Source: Platerodrilus igneus (lineage: Eukaryota > Arthropoda > Insecta > Coleoptera > Lycidae). Taken from it: a DNA stretch of 64,000 nt. The stretch is from the NCBI GenBank assembly GCA_036346225.1, contig JARFIW010001456.1, positions 496,001 to 560,000 on the forward strand, written 5' to 3'. Below the pieces are notes generated by a model. That model had not been told where the DNA came from, did not search any database, and saw only the letters and a list, made by a program, of their open reading frames with translations. The position numbers and the translations under genes were made by a program. The stretch's first letter is position 1. The number at the start of each line of letters is the position of its first letter. Positions 47,574-59,129 of this stretch are shown one piece after another.

Positions 47574-49713
47574 CAAATATCGACCACCACCCGAGGAACT
47601 ATCTGGTCTTCTAGAACCTGATTTAGCTTGCCAAGTTCGAGCTTCCCGTAAAGTATCAGTGATAAGTTCTTTCGATGAACATATCGCCACATTAAATGAA
47701 GTTGCAGAACGTTTAAACGCAGCAGGTTTTAAGATAAACTGGGAAAAGTCTCAATTTTGTCGTTCATCTCTCACATTTCTTGGTTTTATTGTCGATGGGA
47801 CAGGCTTACGAGCAGATCCTGCTAAAGTTGATGCTATTACTAAATTTAAAACACCTAAAACTGTTACCGAAATAAAACGTTTAATAGGAATGATTAGCTA
47901 TTATCGCATTTTTCTACCTAATCTTTCAACTATATCCGCACCCATTACTGCTTTAATTAAAAATAAAAAGAAATCCCAAACTATCGAGTGGAATTCAGAA
48001 TCCCAACAGGCTTTCGAACAAATTAAAACATTAATCACTTCAGCACCTATCTTAATCTCTCCAAATTTCGATAAGTTTTATATACAAACCGATGCCTCAC
48101 TTACTGGGTTAGGTGCAATGTTATTCCAGGTAAGCAATGGTTTAGAACATCCAATCGCTTATGCGAGTCGTGCCTTAACTTCTGCCGAACAAAAATACTC
48201 TGCTACCGAATGAGAATTATTGGGCGTTATCTTTGGCATCGAGAAATTTAGAGGATATGTCGAAGGTACACACTTTACCGTAATCACTGACTGTGCAGCT
48301 CTCACGTGGCTTAATAACTTGAAACAGCCCGCAGGTCGTTTGGCAAGATGGAACTTGCGTATATCTCAATTTACTTTCGATGTTAGGCATAGGCCTGGCA
48401 AATTAAATATCGTACCTGATGCGTTATCTCAAGATGTTGTTTCTCTTAACCTTCCAAATTTAATTCTGGATACCTGGTACCTCAATATGATTAAAAAAGT
48501 TTCCGATAATCCCGACAAATTTCCTACCTTTCGTGTAACTAATAATAGACTATATAAATTTGTATCCTCGTCCCCGCATAAAATATCGAATATACCTGAA
48601 TGGAAACTGGTCGTGCCCACTGCAAGCCGCAGTGAGGTGCTCAAATTATGTCACGACGATCCCATTGCTGCACACCTAGGTGTTACAAAAACTCTCGCTA
48701 AAATATCTGAATTATATTACTGGCCCACACTTAAGCAATCTGTTTGTCGCTACATTAAGAGCTGCAAAATTTGTGGTTCCCATAAGAGTTCACAAGATGC
48801 TCGCCCTGGTTTAATGGGTAACTTTAAGCGTGTATCTTATCCCTTTCAATTAATATCGCTTGACTTATTAGAACCTCTCCCCCGATCGAAAAGAGGTAAT
48901 CAATATCTTTTAGTGGTTACCGATTGGTTTTCTAAATTTGTTATGGTGCAACCCTTACGTAAAGCTACCTCCGCTGCTATAATTAAATTCCTAGAACAAA
49001 ATGTCTTTCTTATCTTTGGTGTCCCCCAGATTATTCTTTGTGACAATGGTGCACAATTTATCTCTAAAGATTTTCAGAATTTCGTTAAAAGTTATAAAGT
49101 ACAAAAAATTTGGTTTAACGCAAAATATCACCCCCAAGTAAACCCTACCGAAAGAGTAAATCGAGTGTTAATTACTGCTATCTCATCCTATATTAATTCA
49201 GACCATACTACATGGGATGAACATATCTTTGAAATTGCTCAAGCTTTATGCACATCTAAACACGAAGCAACCCAATTCACTCCGTCTTTTCTTGTTTTTG
49301 GAAGATATACCCCAATCGATGGGAGTTACTATGGTTTAGTGCCTGACGATACTAACGTAATTGAATTTGACGATAAAGTACGTTGGGACAAGGACCAACA
49401 ATCATTACCTTCTATCTTTAACGACGTTAGAAAAAATTTGTTAAAAGCTTACGAAAAGAGTAAGGACCATTATAACTTACGTAAACGAAATATTTCCTTC
49501 GCCTTGGGCGAACAAGTTTGGAAAAAGAACTATGTCTTATCGGATGCATCTAAGAAATTCTCTTCAAAATTAGCCCCTAAATTCATTCTTTGTAAGGTCA
49601 TTCGTGTCATTAGTCCCCTTATCTACGAACTTCAGGATGCTGAAGGAAAACGCCAAGGCAGGTGGCATATTAAAGACCTTAAACCATTCTCTGCCGACCC
49701 AAATGCTACTTAA
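47557..49713 (+). pseudogene. Gypsy pol remainder: RT end, RNase H, integrase
   Basis: One frame with a single TGA at 48211. It opens after the RT active site: the region that should carry the catalytic YxDD is replaced by unrelated residues before SSFDEHIATLNEVAERL. Then come FCRSSLTFLGFIVDGTG, the RNase H domain (IQTDASLTGLGAMLFQ, SATE*ELLGVIFGIEKFRGY, VITDCAALTWLNN, IVPDALSQ) and the integrase with its H2C2 zinc site (AHLG...CKICGSHK) and DDE residues: LISLDLLEPLP, LCDNGAQFISKDF and HPQVNPTERVNRV. It ends RWHIKDLKPFSADPNAT. No chromodomain is recognised. Without protease and RT catalysis the element depends on a relative. Confidence 0.93.
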
Positions 49714-52443
49714 GTTTTTCATGTTCCATGCCCCTCACTATTTACCTAATATTTTTTGTTCTCACCACTAATTAGTTAACTTTAATTACTTATTCCTTCT
49801 CTCATATAGTATATAATTTCTTACATGGTTAGCTTTACTTATCTTAATTTAGCTATGTTTTCCTTTTGGTTGACTTTTCCTTCACCATACCGTTAGATAT
49901 ATATCACTTCATTCTCTACACCCCCAAATATAACCCTGTCATTTTATTTAATCAACCCTCGAACTTTTCCTACTGCATATTGTTCGGTCTTTAGTATTTC
50001 TCTTATATGGTTTAATTGTGTGGTAATTGTCGTAACTTTGGTTGAAATAACTCATTGAATTTCTATGATTGGTTTTAGCTGATGTTGAGTGAATGCTTTC
50101 TTCTTTGGGCTCACATAGGACACGCGCGATCTATGCCATTGAAAGAAATAGTTCATATTCGCAGTTGCAAAAACTAGGACTACCTATTCCGTGTGTTTTT
50201 CTTCTGAATTATTGCAGTCGCCTACACTGTACTACATCATTATTTCTTTCTTTTTCTATTAAATCTACATAATTTATAGACTTTTTTTCGTTGTTTTTTA
50301 TTGAACTTTGTGGTGAGGTGTTATTGCTTCTTATTGTTATCTTATTAAATTCTCGGTTGTTTTAGCATATTGGGACAGTGTATCTGTATTTAACTGCTTA
50401 TAATTGGGCATTTTTGTGTGTTTAGGGTGCTACCGATTTGAAATACTACCTTAAAACAGTTTGTTTTTGTGTGTCTGTATCTGTAATGATACTTTTAAGT
50501 TGTCGTGTCTACCTTTGTCTGATTTTCTTATCGTAGTCTATGTACTCGTTAGGAAAATGATCGTACTAGCTCTCTTGAGAGTCTAGTGAATGTCAACATA
50601 TGATATATCTTATCTTGTCGGATCAATATCGCAGGTGGTCCTTCAGACTACGCTGTGTTTTACAGGGACAATTCTCTACCTTCTCTTGGACGCTTGTCCA
50701 AAAACTATACTTTTTTCTTAACCCGCTATCTCCGCTATGCCTTATTCTTCCTTCGGTGGACCTGTTCTTGTCCCGGAACACCCGTCTGCCGTATAAGAAT
50801 GATGTTCCCTCATTCCGAGCTACTGACCACACTGGTTGGTTGAGTAGCGCTTTGCTATCCACCTTTCCCTCTGTCGCTTTTGCTCAATGCGAGCCCTTCC
50901 TCTACTTTCTTCTACCTGGAGGTGCCTCTTATGCACTCCAAAAAACCAACCTCCTTCTTTTTACCTTTCCTATTTCTACTGCCTTTTCATTTCTGTTAGT
51001 CACCGTGTGGTTGCGCGGGAGGTTTCCACAGACACCTGGACCATGTCTCTGCGAATCTTTCGTGGGGTCATGCGGTGCCGCTGTCAGTGCATGGGCTCTG
51101 GCAGTGAAGGTATGGATGAGTGTGTGAATGTGTGAGTGAATGTGTATATATCTTTATATTTTATATACCGAGTGGATATCGGGTGATAGTTCACCGATAT
51201 CGATCAACGCTGGGTGCAGGAATGCACCCAAATGTCTTTGCCGGTCCCCCGTGCTGTTCTTGTGAACGGACCTGCTTCACGGGTCTCTCTTTTTAGAGGG
51301 CACGGGTTAATCCCATTTCAACGGCTCTACTGGAGCCACTCTTTTGTTGTTATCTATTGTCTTGGGTAATAACCAGGCCAATATCTTGTCTTCTTTATTA
51401 TCCTTGATGATACCTTTAGTTTTAATATCGTTATCTTATTGACTACCGTTGGTAATAACTTTAGTTTAGTATCGTTATCTTACCGACTACCGTTAGTAAT
51501 AATTTTGATTTAAGTTATTGTTATCTTACCGACTACCGTTAGGAATGACTTCGAGTTATTTCGCGTTATCTTACCGGTTATCTTTAGTAATAACTTATAT
51601 TTAAATTCATGTTATCTTACCTACTATCTCTTATAATCACTTTAACTTAATATCGTGTTATCTTATCGAGTATCTCAAATAACAACTAAAGCTTAATACC
51701 GTTATCTTATTCATTACCTTTGAGGATAACAACTTAAGTTTAATAGCATTATCTTATCTATTATTTTTAACATCCATTTGAGATCTTATCTTATCTTTTT
51801 ATCGTCCTAACGTGTGGTATATATGACCAGACGTGGGAATTATCTTTCCTGAAATTTAAGTGAAAAAGCTAACCCAATACAGCAATGTAATTTGTAGGTT
51901 AGCATATAAGGATTTAGTAGGTGGTACTTTTGGTAAATTTGTGATTCACAACTGTGTCACGGACAAGTTTTAAATGTGCATCGTAGGAAACCAAAGTACC
52001 AGTAACAAAATTTGCTAGAGTGCAGAGTGACGCACTCCATGAACATTTTTAAATTTGGGCACTTCTTGCCAAAGGAAGAATAGTTTGATGCAACACTCAT
52101 GTGTGTCTGCACATAAACTTTTATATTAGCTTTAGTTAGATAGGTTTAGATAGTTTAGGCGACTTGTCGCACCCGTGTTAGTTTAAGTAGTGTTTCATGC
52201 TCCCCGACAAATTTGTGCTGTCGGTAATTAGTGTAGTCAAAGACTATCGGGCTACCTATTCCGTTTCCTGGTACCTCGGTAGACGTGTTATCGGTCGAAA
52301 AAACCAGGTGGCGCCTTATATAAACATTTTGTAGGTTTAAGTTAGGGTTTATATAGAGTAGTTAGGACTTAGATTTTAAGCTGTTACTGTGCTAACAGAC
52401 TTTTTCTTTTTTTAAGTTTTTTCTTTTGTGGCTTTGTCGCGAT
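49714..52443 (+). other. Gypsy 3' non-coding region
   Basis: 2.7 kb between the pol stop and the 3' LTR. A 175-codon frame at 50600-51127 is C/T-rich with no recognisable domain and is overlapped by open frames in two other phases, so I do not call it a gene. A tandem repeat occupies 51421-51790. No purine-rich tract is visible directly before the 3' LTR. Confidence 0.6.
51421..51790 (+). repeat. Tandem repeat, about 45-bp unit, 8 copies, in the Gypsy 3' region
   Basis: GTTATCTTA (or ATTATCTTA) starts at 51430, 51474, 51530, 51565, 51611, 51657, 51701 and 51745, each followed by ACTACCGTTAGTAATAACTT-like sequence. Intervals are mostly 44-46 bases. The unit resembles the end of the LTR itself (TAATATCGTTATAACTACCG). 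Confidence 0.9.
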
Positions 52444-53259
52444 TGTTACGTGCCAAAGGTCACTTTAACATTGTTTTAGTTTAGGTTAAGTTGTTGTACG
52501 GAAGTTTCCCGCCATATTTTCAAATACGCGAGACGCGAGAACTTTTAAATGGACTAGGCGGTGCTTCCGTATGTAATAATGGTAGTGAGTCGGCGTAGTG
52601 CGCTTATCCCGGGAGGGTTAGGACAATACTAGACAAGGAGTTGGGGTGACGCGCTGAATCGTGGCCATTTTTGCCTTGGTTCGTGAAGTTATGTGACGTG
52701 ATTGTCTGGTAACGTATCTTAGGGTTTTACCTATGTAGTTCCTGCCTTAATTATCTTTTGTTGTCTACCCTCATACCTTTTCCTGTCCGCCCCTTACATA
52801 GGTAAGAATTTGCTGCCATTAAGGACTATCGAACTTCACGCCTGAGGAGGACTCATGTCTACCTAGCTAGCCGAAGCTGCTCTGCACGCAATTGGTAGTG
52901 TCGACGTTCATCTCTGATTCTTTCGGGAGGAGCCCGACTAGAGTGGTTGGAGGCCTACCGAGTGAAATTGCAGGCGGAAGCAGAATCCCTTATGTAAGTA
53001 ATCATTTACTTATTTTGTGTAAAACGGATTAATTTGTTGTTAAAATGACTCTCGTTTATCTTTAATTGTTTAATTTTTATATGCAAATTATTGTGCAATA
53101 TCGATGACATCATTATTAGGACGCGCCGAAATCCGTATAAAAGTCGACGCTGCCAACTGTGACAGTGTCTCTTACACCCCGTTATCGGTGTAGTAATTAT
53201 CGAACTTTAAATTTTAACCACCGTTTTAATATCGTTATAACTACCGTTCGCGTATAACA
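52444..53259 (+). repeat. 3' LTR of the Gypsy element
   Basis: 816 bp, about six substitutions from the 5' LTR; followed by AGGC (53260-53263). Confidence 0.95.
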
Positions 53260-53263
53260 AGGC

Positions 53264-53590
53264 CTACCGTAGCGCAACTTCGTGCGAATGCCGGATATCT
53301 TATGTGAGTATTCTTTCTGTTAAAATTGATCGCTTTTATCTTTTATTGTTTTAAATATGTAAATTTCCGAAGTATTGCGCAATGTAAATTTTGCTGTGGT
53401 GACGTCATTGGTAGTGGGCAACGCGGAATCTGTAATAAGGTTGTCGTTGCTATCCGCCAGGGGCGTTACTTTCTTATTCATTGCGCTTGCGCGATGTGTT
53501 TATGAACTTTTGTAACTGTAATTATCGACTTCTTTTAACTGTATTACCGACTTTTAAATTGTAAGATCTATCACCACATAAATTGTAATA
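53264..53590 (+). repeat. Outer LTR, second half
   Basis: Continues 44824-45336 after the nested Gypsy. It contains GTGAGTA at 53304-53310 and ends TTGTAATA, followed by the right ACCT (53591-53594). Together the halves make an 840-bp solo LTR. Confidence 0.88.
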
Positions 53591-53747
53591 ACCTGTACAA
53601 AATGGTCACTGTAAAAAAATTGAACATCTAAAAAATTAGTGAGTACATATTTTCAACTCTCTGAATACAGTACAAACATAGGCAAAAAATTAAAAATAAA
53701 TAAATTTTGTCGGTAACCTTTTCAAATTAAATTGGTTGATTTGATAT
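53591..53747 (+). mobile_element. 3' non-coding end of the LDFAEN element, second half
   Basis: Matches 26090-25947 (minus). Similarity ends at GTTGATTTGATAT, which probably marks or is near the end of the mobile unit. Confidence 0.8.
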
Positions 53748-55689
53748 GGATTGATCCAGTTTGATTTAAAATGAAAAGGGTATACTACATGATTTAATTA
53801 TTTAGAATAAGCTGCTAATACTCATTGATTAGAGGATAGTTCGTTTTAGTTTATTAATACATATTGAACACCTAAAGTCTCGAGCAGCAATATTTTCTGC
53901 TGGAACTGTTAATTTATAACCATATCTTGTCTAATATATAAACTACTTTTGCTTACTGGTTTAGTTATTTACCCTATTATTTCTTGAATAATGATCTCAA
54001 TACTTAGATCATATCACACATAAAACAAAAAAATAACCTCGACTATTACAGAGAAGCTTAACCTTCCTTGTTTTTCTAGAAGAAAAAAATCGATGAAGTG
54101 TACTGATAGTATATCAACTCCTTGATGCTAGGACGTTGCAAGTACCAGTGCTTAAATTTTATAGGGAAGCATTTTTTAAAAATGACTGTCTATTGTAAAA
54201 CGAGCATACTATTTGGAGTAAATGTTTGCCTACAACTTTTGGGTCAGAAGTCTCGTGTCTACTCAATTACTTCTGGCTTTATTTTTTTTTTTTCATTTAA
54301 AATCAAAGATGAACTTGAATTGATTGCTAAGTCTAGCGAATTGGGGAATTAAAAGAAAGTCATGTACAAAAATAATTAGTAACTAGTAAGGTTCAAGTAA
54401 GATGACATAAAATATAGATAAAATAAGATTAAATAAAACAGTTTTAAAAACAAATTTGATAAAGAAAAAGTGTGTTGATTGCAAAAGATAAAAATAATGA
54501 AATAATACATTGAAAATTAAGTACAGTAAACCTAAATAAAACAGTTTTAGATTCAGAAAATTAGGTGGATGTTCTAGAAAAACTCAGTAAGGTGTATGTG
54601 TACCATGTCCAAATTCTATAATTTAGATAATACTGGTTACTGACTAATCCGTAGAGAGAGAAGGGGCCCGCTTGCATAGGCCTGCAGTATTATTGTAGGG
54701 GAATAGCTGTGTATGTTGATGATTGGGTTAAGCACAGCCTTAATTTTGCTTAGCTTTGGGGCTCTTTGAGAAGCCGTGTATGGAAAATGTAGAGGTTAAC
54801 GTGAAATCAGGAAAATGTGTTTTACTGGATGATGATGTAATTATAGACACCTAAATTATATATGTACACTCCAAATTGTAACCAATTTAAATCATACAAT
54901 ACTAGTTTAGGAAATCCAATCGCAAGGTATTGACCTAAGAAAGCACCTCGTAGCAGTCCCCTTTTCCCAATGAGATATAAAGGGTAGGCGTACTACAAAG
55001 TATAAAGTAAATATACTTTGGTGGAGCTAGCATCGGCCTTTAGTGGTTGTGGCTTGCAAAAGACTACACTCAGGGGGGAACGTTATTCACAGATAAAACT
55101 TAAGACTCTTGATTGGATTACTTTTCATTTCCTTTTTCATATTGCAATAAAAAAATTAGAAATCTAACACAAGTTTGATTCAAAACACACAAGACTTAGT
55201 ATATTGGCATTCTGGTTTAAAACATATTAATATTTATTTCTATAAAGTGTAATAATCATCAATATTCACGCTATGGAAATGTTTTTATAAACGTTTTAAC
55301 AAGCTTTTTGTAAACACAATAAAATAGTTTTGTGTCAGTTTTTTAAACTATTTACTTGTTAACCTTTTAACCATAAAAATTTCAAGAAATTTCATATGTT
55401 TATCCAGTTAGATTATAAGCAGTAAGAAGTATTTAAGAGCACATTTTAGCTAAGTGAAAATCACCAAAAGGGGAAATGATTGTTATGAATACTCACATAA
55501 ATAATTTAGATATCTGTAATATTACGTTATAAAATTTATACACTACCTTTTACACTAAGAGAAATTAAAATGCATTTCCGTACTTGGTGAAAGTAACTAT
55601 TTAATAGAGAGTGTTACTTGTATTTTAGTTTCCTATAGAAATATCTGACGGTGTCAACACCTCGTACTAATAGAAACAGCTAACGAAGT
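53748..55689. other. No supported gene; contains dispersed repeat copy 2
   Basis: AT-rich. A 76-codon frame at 54122-54352 has no motif. At 54958-55085 lies the relative of the TATA/hairpin repeat at 33012-33145, with the hairpin AAAGTATA...TATACTTT. Confidence 0.45.
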
Positions 55690-56230
55690 ACTTTTAGCGC
55701 TTTGTTTTTATTTAGTTTCTGTGAAAAACACACGTCTTTTCATTGCCATATCAAAATTATCTGGTAAGACTATGTCCTCTGGAAACCAAAGTAACCTAGC
55801 TTTGAAAGAGTCACCAGTGTGCTTAACACATTTATCGAGCAGTTTAAGTTCATCTCCAATGACTTGTTCTTGTGTTAGACTTTCTAACCCAATTACGTCG
55901 AATCGCTTACATTTGTTCATTAGTTTATCAAGCGCTATTGCGTCATTGCATTTGCAAATGTGCAGTTGAAGACTAGCATTAATACTCGTCAAATTAGCTT
56001 TGTTTGGAGTCAAGACTCCATAAATAGTCCATCCCAATCGTGTCTTGGTCGCAGCAGGTTTGTTCATTTTCCCTTTACGAAATTTAACAGGTATTGCTAG
56101 ATGCCTGTTATTTATGCCAATTATGATTTGTGGAATGGCATTTTTTTATGATTCTATTGGTAAGCCTTTTATATGCGCGTATTTTCTCTTCAGTGAATGA
56201 GTAAGGTTTAGTAGGGTACATCTAGCATTT
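55690..56230 (-). pseudogene. BEL/Pao retrotransposon pol fragment
   Basis: Minus strand. The 119-codon frame 56067-55708 reads MNKPAATKTRLGWTIYGVL, then LESLTQEQVIGDELKLLDKC, ARLLWFPEDIVLPDNFDMAM and KRRVFF. This is the protease-to-RT junction of BEL/Pao pol (TRLGWTIYG and LLW...LP..F..A..R are typical). Upstream, with a frame break near 56145, NAIPQIIIGINNRHLAIPVK continues the protease end. Nothing else of the element is recognised nearby. Confidence 0.8.
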
Positions 56231-57047
56231 TGATTGTATGCACATTGTTTAGCTTAAACCTCTTGTTTCTCGTACTTTTGCCAGATACCTGCAGATCTAT
56301 ATAATGATTAAATCATCTGCAATCTGAACATTAATACTAATTTACTTTACTAAAATTTGTAAAATGCTGTCCTATATTTGGAATAATTATGATATGTTAC
56401 TGCCTATTAATAATTTCACAATTATTTACTTTTTATTTTAAAAATTTCTTTCAAATGACATGACTTCACTATAAAAATTTACAGGTATAAATGCTTTGTT
56501 TTCCCTTTGTGGTTTAAAATAATTTATGAACCTAAGTTTCGTTTCAATATGTGCTTACCAGAGATAAAACGATGCTTTTGTGTTTTTAAGTTTATGATTT
56601 TAATAGAACTAACAATTTATTGAAATGCCTTGCTTACTGAACACTACTATATATGAAATCAGAATATACAGGGTATATCAATATTAAGTTGTCCATTCAA
56701 GATTAGTTTCCTCTTTTTATTTATTTTTATTTACCGTAATGCCCACACATTACAATCGGCTTGCAAGTAATGCATTGTTTTCGTCTGCTAAATAGCTTTT
56801 GTCTTTTACTCTCACTCTCCATACTTTGAGGGTTGTGTCATTGTATTATCGTCTTAATATTGAGTGTGTATTGAGTCACCTGTAAAATGCGTGATTGTAT
56901 ATGCATGATTAATGGTATCGTATTTGATCAACAAATCTCTCAAATATGGGTACATTGTAACCTTTTGTATTGTATGATATGTCTGGTCAGATCATCTGTA
57001 ACCTGATATTTGTGAGCTTTACTAAGTCATCGTCTGGGGGTTATATT
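56231..57047. other. No recognisable feature
   Basis: AT-rich and non-coding. Confidence 0.35.
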
Positions 57048-58330
57048 GATAAGATAAGATAAGATAAGAATTTATTCAGCACTTTGCCTATATACAGGAT
57101 GTGATAAGTCATTACACTCTTATTCATATCCTATTGTATATTAAAGTATTCCTTAATGTTATAGAACGACTTATCATATAGGAATTCTTTTAGTAAATGC
57201 GTATATGTTTTAAGATTGATTGCTTCCTTTATATAATTTGGAATAGCATTGTATATTTTAATGCCAGCTTGTATCGGCGATTTTGCATAATAAGCATTGT
57301 GAAATTGTTCTTGACGAAGAAGGTGTCCTTGGCGTGTTTCATGTTCATGTATAGATGAGAGAGTACGAAATTTTTTAATATTTTGTCTTACGTATAACGA
57401 TATTTTATATATGTATAACCCAATAACTGTCAAAATTTTTTTTTGTTTAAAAACTAATTTACAGCTAGCTCTAGCATTTAGGTTAAATAGCAGCCTAATA
57501 GTTCGTTTTTGTGATACCAGTAATCTTTTCATTTCAGTGGCTTGCCCACAGAGAATAATATTATAGTTTAGATACGTATATACCAATGGTAATGTACGTT
57601 TAAAGTTTGAGGTTTACTTAGGTATTGCTTCATAGTTTTTAACATATAATATGATTTGTTAATCCTTTTGCATCGATGATCTATATCTGCGTGCCAGTTT
57701 AATTTAGCATCTATGTAACTTCCCAATAATAGTACTTGTTCACATATTTCAACCTTTGATTTATTCAGCCTAATATCGATGGTGCCTAGATATCTTAATT
57801 TATAAAGGTAACACATTTTGTCTTAGCTATATTAATAACTAATCTGTTTCTTGCACACCACTGCCAAAATTGTTCTATCACAATGTTTACTTTGGTCTGA
57901 AGCTCTTCTGGAGATTTAGCTTCAACCACCATTGTGCTGTCATCTGCATAAAGTATTACTTTAGCTTTGGTTATGTATTTCGGAAGATCATTGATAAACA
58001 CACTGACAAGCAGTGACCCCAGAACTGATCCCTGCGGTACACCTAATTCGCACACATGTTTTTTTGATATGGCATTATTGATTTTGGTTTTTATTTTTTG
58101 TTGCTGCATGAATGATATCAGCCAGTCACATATTTTACCTCTAGTGCCAACATTAAATAATTTAGGTTCCATGAGGTTAGGATTAACACAATCAAATGCA
58201 CGTGTGAGATCAAAGAAAAGACCTATAACATACTTGCCTTTATCTTGTTGTTTGAGTACATAATTTAGAAATTCACATGCAGCTGTTTCTGCAGAACGAC
58301 CACATTTGTTTCCTTGTAATGTTAATTTTG
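57048..58330 (-). pseudogene. LINE D: 5'-truncated non-LTR retrotransposon with (TTATC)n tail
   Basis: Minus strand from about 58330. RT blocks: GKYVIGLFFDLTRAFDCVNP, HVCELGVPQGSVLGSLLVSV, KVILYADDSTMVVEAKS (YADD at about 57947-57958), then LLLGSYIDAKLNWHADIDHR and a C-terminal region ending KEFLYDKSFYNIKEYFN near 57131. Frame changes near 57810 and 57585. The 3' UTR ends in GAATAAATTC and a TTATC tail (57049-57070). It is distinct in sequence from LINEs A, B and C. Confidence 0.88.
57049..57070 (-). repeat. (TTATC)n tail of LINE D
   Basis: About four GATAA units on the plus strand at the 3' end of the LINE. Confidence 0.9.
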
Positions 58331-58998
58331 CTCAATTCTACTAAAAGTTTTTAAAAGCTCGTCTATCTTTGGGGTAATTATTGTATGCAATATGCATATT
58401 GATAATCCCACTGTTAATTACTCCTTTAATTATTCTAAAAACTTCGTTAAAGTAACTGACTACATTAAAAAATTATTATTTCAATTGGTCTGTTTACACA
58501 ACCTAACTATAGTAATTACTCTGACTTGCATTTTTGCAGTTTTGAAATAATTTATTGACCTGAATTATGGTCAACTACGTATTCTACCAAAACTAACTAT
58601 GGTTTTGTGTTTTTAAGTTTATTGCCTGAATATCCTTTATATAACTAAAAATAATTATTGAAATGTCATGCTTAATAAACTACTGTTTGTGAAATCGTAA
58701 TATACCGGGCACATCAGTATATATTATGTTTGTTTAACATTAATTTCCAATTTTTCATCAGTTTTTTATTTAACGTAACGCGAGCATGTTACAAACGAAC
58801 TATGTACATATACAGATTCTCACTTTTGTTTTTCTTTGCTAATAAAATAAGACTAAATTAATTGTTAAAGGAATGTGAAATACAATTTTGCTCATGAAAA
58901 TCTAATTTTTTGTAATAATATTCATAACTAATTTGCTCTTCCATTTACATACTAATCGCAAATTTCACACTTAATTGAAATAAAATTGTTTGTTGTAG
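58331..58998. other. No recognisable feature; possible intron
   Basis: AT-rich sequence leading to the splice-acceptor-like TTTGTTGTAG at 58989-58998. Confidence 0.4.
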
Positions 58999-59129
58999 GA
59001 GACTTAGAAAGTAGTCCTCTAAAGTATTTACCTCGATTAGGCAAACGATCAGCAAGTACAGATACTTCATTAACATCACATGATTCGTCTCCTACTTCCG
59101 ATCCATGGAAATTTTTTGCGGATATAAAG
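58999..59129 (+). CDS. Candidate internal exon of a host gene
   Basis: 131 bases open in one frame, encoding DLESSPLKYLPRLGKRSAST then a Ser/Thr-rich stretch with SHDSSPTSDPWKFFADIK. It is bounded by TTTGTTGTAG upstream and GGTAAAT downstream, both good splice sites. Codon content is more balanced than in the surrounding DNA, which argues for selection. The sequence looks like a conserved cytoplasmic segment but I cannot name the protein. No partner exon is recognised close by. Confidence 0.5.

Larger units (their letters stand above)
45337..53259 (+). mobile_element. Ty3/Gypsy LTR retrotransposon, young, internally deleted
   Basis: Two 816-bp LTRs (45337-46152 and 52444-53259) bounded by TGTTAC...ATAACA, with a 4-bp target duplication AGGC (45333-45336 and 53260-53263). 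By eye the LTRs differ at about six sites, under 1 percent, so insertion is recent. Coding: a gag start (47103-47573) and a pol remainder (47557-49713). The order RT, RNase H, integrase is diagnostic of Ty3/Gypsy. The part with protease and the RT catalytic motif is gone. About 2.7 kb of non-coding sequence lies before the 3' LTR. No envelope-like gene is seen. Confidence 0.95.

Noticed and set aside
50600..51127. 175-codon frame in the Gypsy 3' region, in the position of an env gene
   Set aside because: C/T-rich, overlapped by open frames in other phases, with no credible signal peptide, cleavage site or transmembrane layout that I can support.
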